Shown here: positions 33,413 to 41,372 of the stretch, in pieces
Layout of the letters: every line of letters starts with the position of its first letter
Position numbering within the stretch: position 1 is the first letter of the stretch
Source of the DNA: JACVRW01 sp963728155
GTDB taxonomy: Bacteria; Actinomycetota; Thermoleophilia; Solirubrobacterales; Thermoleophilaceae
NCBI GenBank assembly: GCA_963728155.1
Contig: CAVSJF010000011.1
Span: forward strand, 62,001-126,000
Length of the DNA stretch: 64,000 nucleotides
Direction: 5' to 3'
The notes under the pieces: model-generated
What the model saw: only the letters and a program-made list of their open reading frames with translations
Database searches by the model: none
What the model was told of the DNA's origin: nothing
Position numbers and translations under genes: made by a program

Positions 33413-34075
33413 ATGGTCGCCGACCCTTCCGACATCCCGCGCCGGCTGCCCCGCGGCACCCATGGCCTCGACCGCGGGATCGTCGAGGCTTCCCAGCGCG
33501 CCCGCCTGCTCGAGGCCGTGGGCCGAGCCGTGGCCGAGAAGGGCTACGCCGCCGCCACCATCGAGGACATCGTGCGCGGCGCGAGCGTGTCGAAGAAGAC
33601 CTTCTACGAGCACTTCGCCGACAAGGAGGGATGTTTCATCGCCGCCTATGACGCGGCCGGCGAGGAGCTCTTCCAGCGCGTGCGCGAGGCCCACGAGACG
33701 AGCGACCGGTGGCTCGAGCGCACCCGCGCCGGCATCGTGGCCTATCTGCGCTGGCTCGCCGCCGAGCCGGCCCTGGCGCGCGTGTTCTTGATCGAGGTGG
33801 CGGCGGCGGGGCCGCGCGCGGCCGACGCCCGCGAGCGGCTGCGCGACCGCTACGCCGTGCTGATGCGCGAGCTCCAAGAGGAGGCGCGGGCGGACATCCC
33901 CGCGCTGCCGGTGCTGCCCTCCGAGGTGTTCCACGCGGTCGTGGCCGCCGTGGACGACCTGGTCGTCCGCCACATTCGCGAGACCACGGCCGCGAGCCTG
34001 CCCGACCTGGAGCCCGTGCTGCTCTACCTGCAGGTGGCGCTGCTGGCGGGGCCGCAGGTGGCGGCGGAGCTCTAG
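33413..34075 (+). CDS. TetR/AcrR family transcriptional regulator
   Basis: 220 aa. The N-terminal helix-turn-helix (AVGRAVAEKGYAAATIEDIV, then SKKTFYEHFADKEGCFIAAY) spans about residues 25-75, and a helical ligand domain follows. Divergent from two acyl-CoA dehydrogenase genes; a local regulator binding the TGTAC palindrome is the simplest reading. The likely ligand is an acyl-CoA, by context only. Confidence 0.9.
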   Translation: MVADPSDIPRRLPRGTHGLDRGIVEASQRARLLEAVGRAVAEKGYAAATIEDIVRGASVSKKTFYEHFADKEGCFIAAYDAAGEELFQRVREAHETSDRWLERTRAGIVAYLRWLAAEPALARVFLIEVAAAGPRAADARERLRDRYAVLMRELQEEARADIPALPVLPSEVFHAVVAAVDDLVVRHIRETTAASLPDLEPVLLYLQVALLAGPQVAAEL

Positions 34076-34304
34076 TCGGCGCGCGGCGAACGGCAGCAAT
34101 GAGGGGGTGATCGCCTGGAGTGGTCGCGTTACCCCCGCATAGGGGTGAAATCGACCAGTGCGGAGTCCGCTTGCGGTCGGTTGGCAGATAGTGCATCCAT
34201 TGGATGCAAAATGGACCACGCTCGCGCACCTGGCCCTGGTTGCTGCCGTTAGGGCGGCGGTCCCGGCGGGCGGCTCCTCGCACCGCGCAGGCGGCCGCCG
34301 ACCT
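34076..34304. other. 229-bp intergenic region with two palindromes and no gene
   Basis: Largest non-coding gap in the window, between two converging genes. It holds a CCCC/GGGG inverted repeat at about 34134-34147 (loop GCATA) and a 17-bp palindrome at 34192-34208. Short frames on both strands look non-coding. The first repeat could be a weak terminator for tetR, but no T-run follows. Confidence 0.5.
34192..34208. repeat. 17-bp palindrome in a gene-free gap
   Basis: TGCATCCATTGGATGCA has perfect 8-bp arms around a single T. The loop is too short for an RNA hairpin to fold fully, so a dimeric DNA-binding protein site is more likely. No start codon of a recognised gene lies nearby. Confidence 0.5.
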
Positions 34305-35232
34305 CTAGTCGATCGTCAGCACGGCCTTGCCGCGCACGCGGCGCTCGATCAGGTCCTGCAACACCTCCCCGGCGTCGCGCCAGCTCCGCACGACCCCGAT
34401 CTGGGTGTCGAGCCGGCCCGCCGCCACCCGCTCGGCCAGGAAGCGCAGGTCGCGCACCCCTGAGCCGTTTCGCTCCAGCTCGTCGAACACCCGCAGGCCG
34501 TACAGCTTCGCCCCCGGCAGCGGGTAGAAGGTGGTCACGTCGAACGTGGTCGGCTCGCTCGATGAGTTACCGAAGTTGACGATGGTGCCCCACGGGGCCA
34601 CGCGCGCGAGCGCCGCTGCCAGGCTGGCGCCGCCCACCGACTCCAGGATCACGTCGAAGCGCTCGCCCTCGGGCGCGAGCTCGGCGATCACCTCGTCGGC
34701 GCCGATCTCCTCGAGCCCCGCGGCCCGCTCGGCGCTGCTCGACACGCCGGTCACGTGGGCCCCGCCGTCGCGTGCCAGCTGGATCGCGAAGCGCCCCACT
34801 CCGCCCGAGGCGCCGGTCACCAGCACGCGCCGTCCCATCAGCGGCCCGGCCACCTCGAGGGCGCGCACGGCGGTCATGCCCGCCACCGGCAGTGTCGCCG
34901 CCTCCTCGAAACTCACCTCGTCTGGCAGCGCAGCCAGCCGCGCGGTCGGGACCGCGGCCTGCTCGGCCCACGCGCCCTCGTTCACGAGGCCGACCACTCG
35001 CTCCCCTTCGGCGGGCCCACTGCCGTTCGCGGCACGCGTGTCGACCACGCCGGCCACGTCCCAGCCGTGCACCGTCCCCTCCTCCCGGCGCGGCAGGTAG
35101 CGCGCCTCGCCACGATTGAGCGACACGGCCCGAACCGCGACGAGGGCCTCATCGGGATTGGGCTGGGGCGGGTCGGTCTTCGCCGAGCTCGAGCCCGTGG
35201 GGTGCTGAGGGTCTGGCCAGAAGAGCGCGCAT
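34305..35232 (-). CDS. NADPH:quinone oxidoreductase-like zinc-independent MDR protein (one apparent 1-bp insertion)
   Basis: Corrected about 308 aa. It starts at ATG 35232 as M-R-A-L-L-A-R-P-S-A-P-H-G-L-E-L-G-E. Removing one base near 35177 joins this to P-P-Q-P-N-P-D-E-A-L-V-A-V-R-A-V-S-L-N. The Rossmann motif VLVTGASGGVGRFAIQLARD and EEAATLPVAGMTAVRAL are MDR signatures, without zinc ligands. It reduces quinones or enones with NADPH. Divergent from an MFS exporter and probably controlled by the same TetR sites. Confidence 0.85.
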
Positions 35233-35272
35233 CCGAACTTCCTCTCCGCTCTGCCGCGCTTCCAAAACTTTA

Positions 35273-35293
35273 GATACGCACCCGTTGCGTTAT
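35273..35293. promoter_or_regulatory. TetR-type operator, imperfect copy
   Basis: GATACGCACCCGTTGCG and following TTAT resemble the better palindrome at 35317-35337 (same GATACG start, GTT and GCG/CGT positions). It lies 41 bp upstream of the oxidoreductase ATG. Confidence 0.45.
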
Positions 35294-35316
35294 TCATCGG
35301 CGTATGCTTCACTATC

Positions 35317-35337
35317 GATACGTAACGGTTTCGTATC
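35317..35337. promoter_or_regulatory. TetR-type operator upstream of the MFS exporter
   Basis: Arms GATACG and CGTATC flank TAACGGTTT; the whole 21-bp site is symmetric except for one pair. It ends 19 bp before the MFS ATG, leaving room for GGAAGGAG. The tetR gene at the end of this operon (36911) is the likely regulator. Confidence 0.6.
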
Positions 35338-35356
35338 TATTAGGAAGGAGCTTCTG

Positions 35357-36914
35357 ATGGCACCGACAAGCGGCAAGGCATACGACCTGAGGTGGTGGAC
35401 CCTGGTGGTCCTGTCCGTCTCTCTACTGGTCATCTCCCTCGACAACACGATCCTCAACGTGGCGCTGCCGACGATCGAGCGTGATCTGGGCGCTTCGGCG
35501 AGCGACCTCCAATGGATCGTCGACTCCTACACGCTGGTGTTCGCCGGACTGCTGCTGACCATGGGCAGCCTCGGCGACCGCTTCGGACGCCGCTTGCGCG
35601 CTGATGGCCGGGCTGGTCGTCTTCGGCACGGGCTCACTGCTGTCGGCGCTCGCCACCGGTGCCGACATGCTCATCGCCAGCCGGGCGCTGATGGGCGTCG
35701 GCGGTGCGCTGATCATGCCCTCCACACTCTCCATCCTCACCAACGTCTTCCCCGCCGAGGAGCGGCCGAAGGCGATCGGGATCTGGGCCGCGGTGGCCGG
35801 GCTGGGAATCGCCATAGGACCGGTGGCGGGCGGCTGGCTGATCGAGCAGCTCGATTGGAGCTGGGTCTTCCTGGTCAACCTCCCGATCGTGGCCATCGCC
35901 CTGGCGGCGGCGCCCGCGCTGGTGCCCGAGTCCCGTGATCCCGGGCAAGCTCGGCTGGATCCTCTTGGGGCCGTGCTGTCCACGGCGGGTCTGGGCGTGC
36001 TCACCTGGGCGATCATCGAGGCCGGCGGGGAGCGCGGCTGGACCGACGCGGTCACGCTCGGCAGCTTCGGAGTGGCGCTGGCGACGCTGGCGGCCTTCGT
36101 GGCCTGGGAGCTTCGCACCGCCTCGCCCATGCTGGACATACGGCTGTTTCGGGTCAGGCGCTTCAGCGGCGCCAGCGCCTCGATCGCGCTGGTCTTCTTC
36201 GCGCTCTTCGGCGTGATCTTCTTCCTGACCATGTACCTCCAGGAGGTGAAGGACTACGACGCGCTGTCGGCCGGCCTCAGGGTCACTCCCGTGGCCCTCG
36301 GGCTGGTGCTGGGCGGACCGATCTCCGCCAAGGTCGCCGAGCGCGTCGGCACCCGCATCGTGGTGGCCACAGGACTGACCATCGTCGCCGGGGCCATGCT
36401 CCTGATGTCAGGCGCCGACGCGGGCACCGGCTACGGACTGATCGCCGCCTCCCTGGTGCTGATGGGCCTGGGTATGGGCACGACCATGGCGCCGGCCACG
36501 GAGTCGATCATGAGCTCCCTGCCGCTCGCCCACGCGGGAGTCGGCTCGGCCATGAACGACACCGTCCGCATGGTGGGCGGCACTCTGGGCGTGGCGATCC
36601 TCGGAAGCCTCCTGTCCAGCAGCTACGGTGCGGACATGGAGGGCGCCGTGAAGGCACTGCCGGCCGACGCCGGCGCCGCGGCCGAGGGCTCGATCGGCGG
36701 CGCCACCGCGGTGGCTGACCGCATCGGCGGCGACGCGGGGGCGGCGCTCAGCCGCGCGGCCGAAACCGCGTTCAGCTCGGCCATGGGCTCCACGCTCATC
36801 GTGGCCGCCGGAGTGGCGCTGGCCGGAGCAGCGGTGGCGCTGACCGTGCTTCCGGGTCGCCAGCGCGAGCGGGCCGAGAAGACGGCAGTCATGACGGAGG
36901 CCGCCGTCGCATGA
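35357..36914 (+). CDS. MFS drug exporter, DHA2 (EmrB/QacA) family (one apparent 1-bp insertion)
   Basis: Corrected about 518 aa with roughly 14 membrane spans. LVISLDNTILNVALPTIERD is the DHA2 motif D1 region, and GSLGDRFGRR is motif A. One extra base near 35597 splits this from L-A-L-M-A-G-L-V-V-F-G-T-G-S. Later motifs: GVGGALIMPSTLSIL and GVGSAMNDTVRMVGGTLGVA. Expected to export toxic or natural-product molecules by proton antiport. The stop overlaps the tetR start (ATGA). ATG 35357 follows GGAAGGAG. Confidence 0.88.
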
Positions 36915-37534
36915 GCAGCGGGCAGAAGACCACGCAGAAGCGGGCCGGCGTTCAGAACGCGCCGGCCCGCGGTCGTGGGCGCCCGCGCAGCGACGAGGCT
37001 CACCGAGCCATCCTGGACGCCACGCTCACCCTGTTGGACGAGGGCGGCTACCGGCCACTTACGATCGAGGCGGTTGCCGCCCGCGCGGGAGTTGGGAAGA
37101 CCACCATTTACCGGCGCTGGGCCTCGAAGCTCGAGCTGGTAATCGAGGCGGTGAGCGAGCTGCGGCCCCCTCTGCCCACCGAGGACACCGGCTCGCTGCA
37201 GGGCGACTTCACGGCCTTTCAGCGCGCGCAGATCACACGTGTGGCGGCCGGGCCGCTCCCCCGGATCACACCGCGACTTCTCGCCGAGTCGGTGGGCGAC
37301 GAAGAACTGCACGCCGCGATCCGGCGGGAGCTGATCGCGCCCCTGCGCCAGGCGCTCGGCGAAGTCCTCCAGCGCGGAATCGACCGAGGCGAACTGCGCG
37401 GCGACCTCGACCTCGAGCTCGCCACGGACATCGTCCACGGCACCGTGGTCTACCGGGTACTCCTGTCACAGGGCGACCTGATCACCGCCACCAGCGCGAT
37501 CCCACGCGTGCTCGATTTCCTGCGGGCCGGGTAG
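36911..37534 (+). CDS. TetR/AcrR family regulator of the adjacent exporter
   Basis: 207 aa. A basic N-terminal arm (ARGRGRPRSDEAHRAILDAT) precedes the helix-turn-helix GVGKTTIYRRWASKLELVIE near residue 60. The C-terminal domain (RITPRLLAESVGDEELHAAI) resembles TetR_C_11. Translational coupling to the MFS gene (4-nt overlap) makes it the obvious repressor of this efflux unit and the likely binder of the GATACG palindromes. It converges on the kinase gene with a 6-bp gap. Confidence 0.9.
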   Translation: MSSGQKTTQKRAGVQNAPARGRGRPRSDEAHRAILDATLTLLDEGGYRPLTIEAVAARAGVGKTTIYRRWASKLELVIEAVSELRPPLPTEDTGSLQGDFTAFQRAQITRVAAGPLPRITPRLLAESVGDEELHAAIRRELIAPLRQALGEVLQRGIDRGELRGDLDLELATDIVHGTVVYRVLLSQGDLITATSAIPRVLDFLRAG

Positions 37535-37540
37535 GGCGAC

Positions 37541-39082
37541 TTACTGCGAGCGGTCACGCGCGTCGTCGAGCTCGGCCTGAACGGTGGCGCGCTGGTTGGG
37601 AAAGAGCAGGCGCTTCTCGAGGATGGGGATCGCCTCAGCCGAGCGCCCCGAGCGGTTGAGCGACTTGCCCAAGTTGAACAGCGCGTAGGCGTACCCGATG
37701 TCCTCACTGTCCTCGGGATAGGCGGCCAAGGCCTGCTCGAGCAGCGGCACCGCCGCGGCGAACTCGCCCTGCTGCATGAGCGCGAAACCCTGGTCGTTGA
37801 GCTCGGCGCCGCGCGCCGGGTCGACCGTGGTGCCGGATTCGGCGGGAGCGGGCTCCGGCGTCTCGCCGGGCGGGGTCTCCTCGACGGGCGCCGGCTGAGT
37901 CTCCGTGGCCTGGTCCTTCTTCTTCTTCTCCTTCTTCGCCTTGCCCTTCTCCGCCTTCTGGCCCTGGGCGGCGTCGCCGCTGCGCGCTCCTTCGCCGCCC
38001 CCGCCGCCGTCATCGTCGCCTGACAGCACCGAGGCGAGCACCACGGCGGCGAGGGCCAGCGCCACCAGCGCGAGCGCGATGGCGCCTGCCGACCGCGAGC
38101 CCCGAGAGCCGCCACGTCGCGGCGGCGGTTGCGCAGCCCGGGCCGGGACGGGACTCGTCGGCGGCGCCGCGCGGGTAGCCGCGGTGGGCCGCTCCACGGC
38201 CTCGGTCGGCTGCTCGGCCTCGGACGGCGCCTGAAGCGCGCGCGCCAGTCGCGTCGAGAGCTCGCCGGCCGAACGCGGCCGCTCGGCCGGGTCACGGGCC
38301 ATGCCCTGCTTGAGCACCACGGCGGCGAGCTCGGGCGTCTGGGGTAGCTGCTCGCGCAGGTCGGGCGGAGGGCTGGTGGCGATCCGGTGGGCGAGCTCCA
38401 TCGGCGTCTTGCCGGACCGCGCGCGCCGGCCCGACAGGGCCTCGTAGGCGACCACGGCCAGCGCGTAGATGTCGGTGGCGGGGCCGGTCTCACCGCCCTC
38501 GAGCTGCTCGGGCGCCATGTAGGCCGCCGTGCCCAGCACCATCCCGCTGCTGGTGATGCGCGTTTGATCGGAGGCCGTGGCGATGCCGAGGTCGACGAGC
38601 TTGGTCACGCCGTCCTCGCGCAGCAGGACGTTGCCCGGCTTCACGTCACGGTGCACGATCCCGTGGCCGTGCACGTGGTCGAGCGCCGCAGCCAGGTCGC
38701 GCACCATCGCGACCACGCGCCCGGCCGGCAGCGGGCCCCGCTTGAGCGCCTCCGCGAGCGACTCGCCGGCCACGTACTCCATCACGATCAGGACACCCTC
38801 GCTGTCGGTGGCGGTATCGAAGATCGAGACCAGATTCGGCTGGTTGAGGAACGCGCCCATTCGGGCCTCGCGCACGAAGCGCTGCTCGACGTCCGCCGGG
38901 CTGTCGGCATGCAGCCGCTTGACCGCTACCTCGCGGCCCAATCGCTCGTCCTGGCACAGGAGCACCGAGGCCATTCCCCCCGAACCCAGGTGCCTCAGCA
39001 CCCGGTAGCGCCCGTCCAGCAGAGTGCCCTCCGAAGAAGACGACGGCACCCAGGTCTGGTACCCGCCCTCCTCGGGCCTCAA
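37541..39082 (-). CDS. Membrane Ser/Thr protein kinase with extracytoplasmic TPR domain
   Basis: 513 aa. The kinase domain covers about 24-290: glycine loop LGSGGMASV (32-40), Lys55 in VAVKRL, catalytic HRDVKPGN (144-151), DLG (164-166, a common variant of DFG), and an activation loop with TSSGMVLGTAAYMAPE. A Pro/Ala linker, one membrane helix near 330-350, a Lys-rich stretch, and a Pro/Glu region follow. C-terminal TPR-like repeats (GFALMQQGEFAAAVPLLEQA, then ALFNLGKSLNRSGRSAEAIP) take the place of PASTA repeats. TTG start at 39082 with GGAAGG upstream. Signal and substrates unknown. Confidence 0.9.
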   Translation of the reverse strand: MRPEEGGYQTWVPSSSSEGTLLDGRYRVLRHLGSGGMASVLLCQDERLGREVAVKRLHADSPADVEQRFVREARMGAFLNQPNLVSIFDTATDSEGVLIVMEYVAGESLAEALKRGPLPAGRVVAMVRDLAAALDHVHGHGIVHRDVKPGNVLLREDGVTKLVDLGIATASDQTRITSSGMVLGTAAYMAPEQLEGGETGPATDIYALAVVAYEALSGRRARSGKTPMELAHRIATSPPPDLREQLPQTPELAAVVLKQGMARDPAERPRSAGELSTRLARALQAPSEAEQPTEAVERPTAATRAAPPTSPVPARAAQPPPRRGGSRGSRSAGAIALALVALALAAVVLASVLSGDDDGGGGGEGARSGDAAQGQKAEKGKAKKEKKKKDQATETQPAPVEETPPGETPEPAPAESGTTVDPARGAELNDQGFALMQQGEFAAAVPLLEQALAAYPEDSEDIGYAYALFNLGKSLNRSGRSAEAIPILEKRLLFPNQRATVQAELDDARDRSQ

Positions 39083-39098
39083 TCGCCTTCCGTAGTGC

Positions 39099-40272
39099 TC
39101 AAACGCGCTGAATCAGCGTGCCCGTGCCCAGCCCGCCGCCGCAGCACATCGTCACGAGGCCGGTCTCCTTGTCGGAGCGCTCGAGCTCGTGCAGGAGCGT
39201 GGTGATCAGCCGTGCGCCGGTGGAGCCGAGCGGGTGGCCGAGGGCGATCGCGCCCGCCGTTCACGTTCACGCGGTCCATGTCCGGCTCGTGCTCGCGGCG
39301 CCAGGCGGCGATGACCGAGGCGAAGGCCTCGTTGACCTCGAACAGATCGATGTCGCCGATCTTCATCCCGTTGCGATCGAGCAGCTTCTGCGTGGCGGGG
39401 ATGGGCCCGGTGAGCATCAGCACCGGGTCCACGCCGACCGTGGTCTGGTCGACGATCCTGGCCCGCGGGGTGAGCCCGAGGGACTCGGCCTTGCCGCGCT
39501 CCATGAGCAGCACCGCGGCCGCGCCGTCGGAGATCTGCGACGAGTTGCCCGCGGTGATCTTGCCGTCCTCCTTGAAGGCGGGCTTCAGCTGCGACAGCGC
39601 CTCGAGGTTCGTGTCAGGGCGAATGCCCTGGTCGGTCACGTAGGTGTCGCCGTTCACGGAGACGGGCACGATCTCGCGCTCGAAACGGCCCTCCTCGGTG
39701 GCCCGGTGGGCGCGCTCATGGGACCGCACACCGATCTCGTCCAGCTCAGAGCGCGGGATCTCCCACTTGTCGGCGATCATCTCGGCGGCGATCCCCTGCG
39801 GGACCAGGTTGTAGCGCTCGAGCATGGCGGGCGGCCAGGGCGAGCCGACCTCTTCGACCCACTTGAAGGCGATGCCCATTGGGACATGCCCCATGTGCTC
39901 CACGCCCGCGCCGATGGCGGAATCGTGGACGCCCGAGGCGATCAGGGCGGCCGCGAAGTTCACCGCCTGCTGCGCCGAGCCGCACTGGCGGTCGACCGTG
40001 GTGGCCGGGGTCTCGACCGGCAGGCCGGCCTGCAGCCATGCGTTGCGGCCGATGTTGAACATCTGCTCGCCGTACTGCTGTACGCAGCCCGTGATCACGT
40101 CCTCGACCTCGGACGGCTCGATCCCGGCCCGCTCGATCACCTCGGTGTACGTCTTGCCGAGAAGCTCGTTGGGATGGGTGTCCTTGTAGTAGCCCTTCTC
40201 CGGGTGCCCGCGCCCGACCGGGGTGCGCACTGCCTCGACGATGACTACCTCACGCCCGTTCCCATTCTGCAT
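39099..40272 (-). CDS. Acetyl-CoA acyltransferase / thiolase (one apparent 1-bp insertion)
   Basis: Corrected about 390 aa. The active Cys is in VDRQCGSAQQAVNFAA, and the C-terminal motifs are NEAFASVIAAWRREH, N-G-G-A-I-A-L-G-H-P-L-G-S-T-G-A-R and CCGGGLGTGTLIQRV. One extra base near 39254 breaks the GGAIALGHP region; removing it gives TGA at 39099. Catalyses the last step of beta-oxidation (acyl-CoA plus acetyl-CoA from 3-ketoacyl-CoA). ATG 40272 with GGAGGAAG upstream. The upstream palindrome is shared with the divergent hydroxyacyl-CoA dehydrogenase. Confidence 0.92.
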
Positions 40273-40315
40273 TTCTGGTACTTCCTCCGCGTCCGTTTCG
40301 CGTTAGGGTAAACCA

Positions 40316-40331
40316 TTGACTGACCAGTCAA
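40316..40331. promoter_or_regulatory. Palindromic operator, copy 2 (probable TetR-type)
   Basis: TTGACTGACCAGTCAA, identical base for base to the site at 28862-28877. It lies 44 bp from the thiolase start and 3 bp before the hydroxyacyl-CoA dehydrogenase ATG, so one site could repress two divergent beta-oxidation genes. Confidence 0.65.
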
Positions 40332-40334
40332 CCA

Positions 40335-41105
40335 ATGCCTGAGACCCTGGGAATAACCGGAAGCGGAGCGATAGCGTGCGGCCTCGCGCGGACGGCCTCG
40401 ACCTCCCACGAGGTGCTGCTGTGGGCCCGCAGCGAGGCCTCCGCGGAGCGCGCCTGCGGCAAGCTCGGCGAGCTCGCGACGGTGGTCACCGACCTCTCGC
40501 AGTTGAGCGCCTGCGACGTGGTGATCGAGTCGATAACCGAGGATGCGGGCGTCAAGCGCGAGCTCTACGAGCTGCTGTCCACGGTCCTCTCGCCGGACGC
40601 CGTGCTGGCCACGACCACGTCCTCGCTGTCGGTGAGCGAGCTCGCACAGGCGAGCGGCCGGCCCGACCGCTTCGGCGCCCTGCACGTGTTCAACCCGGTC
40701 CACAAGATGGAGTTGGTCGAGCTCTCCTTCCCCGCCGAGGCCAGCGAGACCACCCGCGAGCGCCTACACGAGCTGTGCAGCCGGCTGGGCAAGACGGCGG
40801 TCGAGGTGCCCGACTCCGCCGGGTTCGTGGTCAACAAGCTGCTCTTTCCCTACCTCTTCGACGCCGTCCGGCTGCTGGAGCAGGACGGCCTGCAGCCCGA
40901 GGCGATCGACACCTGCATGAAGCTCGGGGCGGGCCATCCGATGGGGCCGCTCGCGCTGCTCGACTTCGTAGGCCTCGACGTGGCCGCGGCGATCGGCGAA
41001 TCGATCGGCGCCGAGGTGCCCGGGCGCATGCACGAGCTGATCGCCGAGGGTAACCTGGGGCGCAAGGCCGGCCGCGGCTTCTACGACTACGCGCGCGAGC
41101 GCTGA
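40335..41105 (+). CDS. 3-hydroxyacyl-CoA (3-hydroxybutyryl-CoA) dehydrogenase
   Basis: 256 aa, shorter than the usual 285. The N-terminal NAD motif appears as LGITGSGAIACGLARTA. HVFNPVHKMELVEL holds the catalytic His region; DSAGFVVNKLLFPYLFDAVR and GAGHPMGPLALLDFVGLDVA are the family C-terminal motifs. Oxidises 3-hydroxyacyl-CoA before the thiolase step encoded divergently. It overlaps the converging small gene by 19 bp. Confidence 0.92.
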   Translation: MPETLGITGSGAIACGLARTASTSHEVLLWARSEASAERACGKLGELATVVTDLSQLSACDVVIESITEDAGVKRELYELLSTVLSPDAVLATTTSSLSVSELAQASGRPDRFGALHVFNPVHKMELVELSFPAEASETTRERLHELCSRLGKTAVEVPDSAGFVVNKLLFPYLFDAVRLLEQDGLQPEAIDTCMKLGAGHPMGPLALLDFVGLDVAAAIGESIGAEVPGRMHELIAEGNLGRKAGRGFYDYARER

Positions 41106-41326
41106 GGGCGGGTCAGGTCCCAGACCACGTCGGCCTCGCCTATCCCCTGCGCGCCGGCCAGCTCGGCGACTCTCTCCCACGGGAGGCTCGCGTCGGGCAG
41201 GTCATCCCAACGGGCCAGATCCAGGGCCTCGAGCACGCCCGCCAGCGCATCGCCCATCTCGGGCTGTGCCTTGATCAGGTCGCGCAGGGCCTCGCGCTGC
41301 GAGCCACTCAGCTTGACGCACCACAT
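41087..41326 (-). CDS. Small hypothetical protein
   Basis: 79 aa, soluble: WCVKLSGSQREALRDLIKAQ, EALDLARWDDLPDASLPWER, then AELAGAQGIGEADVVWDLTR. No domain recognised. ATG at 41326. It overlaps the 3' end of the hydroxyacyl-CoA dehydrogenase gene by 19 bp on the opposite strand and sits 46 bp downstream of the CorC-like gene stop, so it could share that transcript. Confidence 0.5.
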   Translation of the reverse strand: MWCVKLSGSQREALRDLIKAQPEMGDALAGVLEALDLARWDDLPDASLPWERVAELAGAQGIGEADVVWDLTRPQRSRA

Positions 41327-41372
41327 CCTCAATCGAACGTAGCCCGGCCCGCGGACGGAAAGGGCGCCGAGG

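Noticed and set aside
28862..34075. TetR at 33413 as the regulator of the TTGACTGACCAGTCAA sites
   Set aside because: Its own divergent promoter has a different palindrome (TGTAC-N6-GTACA) and lacks the 16-mer, so an outside regulator is more likely.
34131..34150. Intrinsic terminator after tetR
   Set aside because: The CCCC/GGGG stem is short and no T-run follows on either strand.
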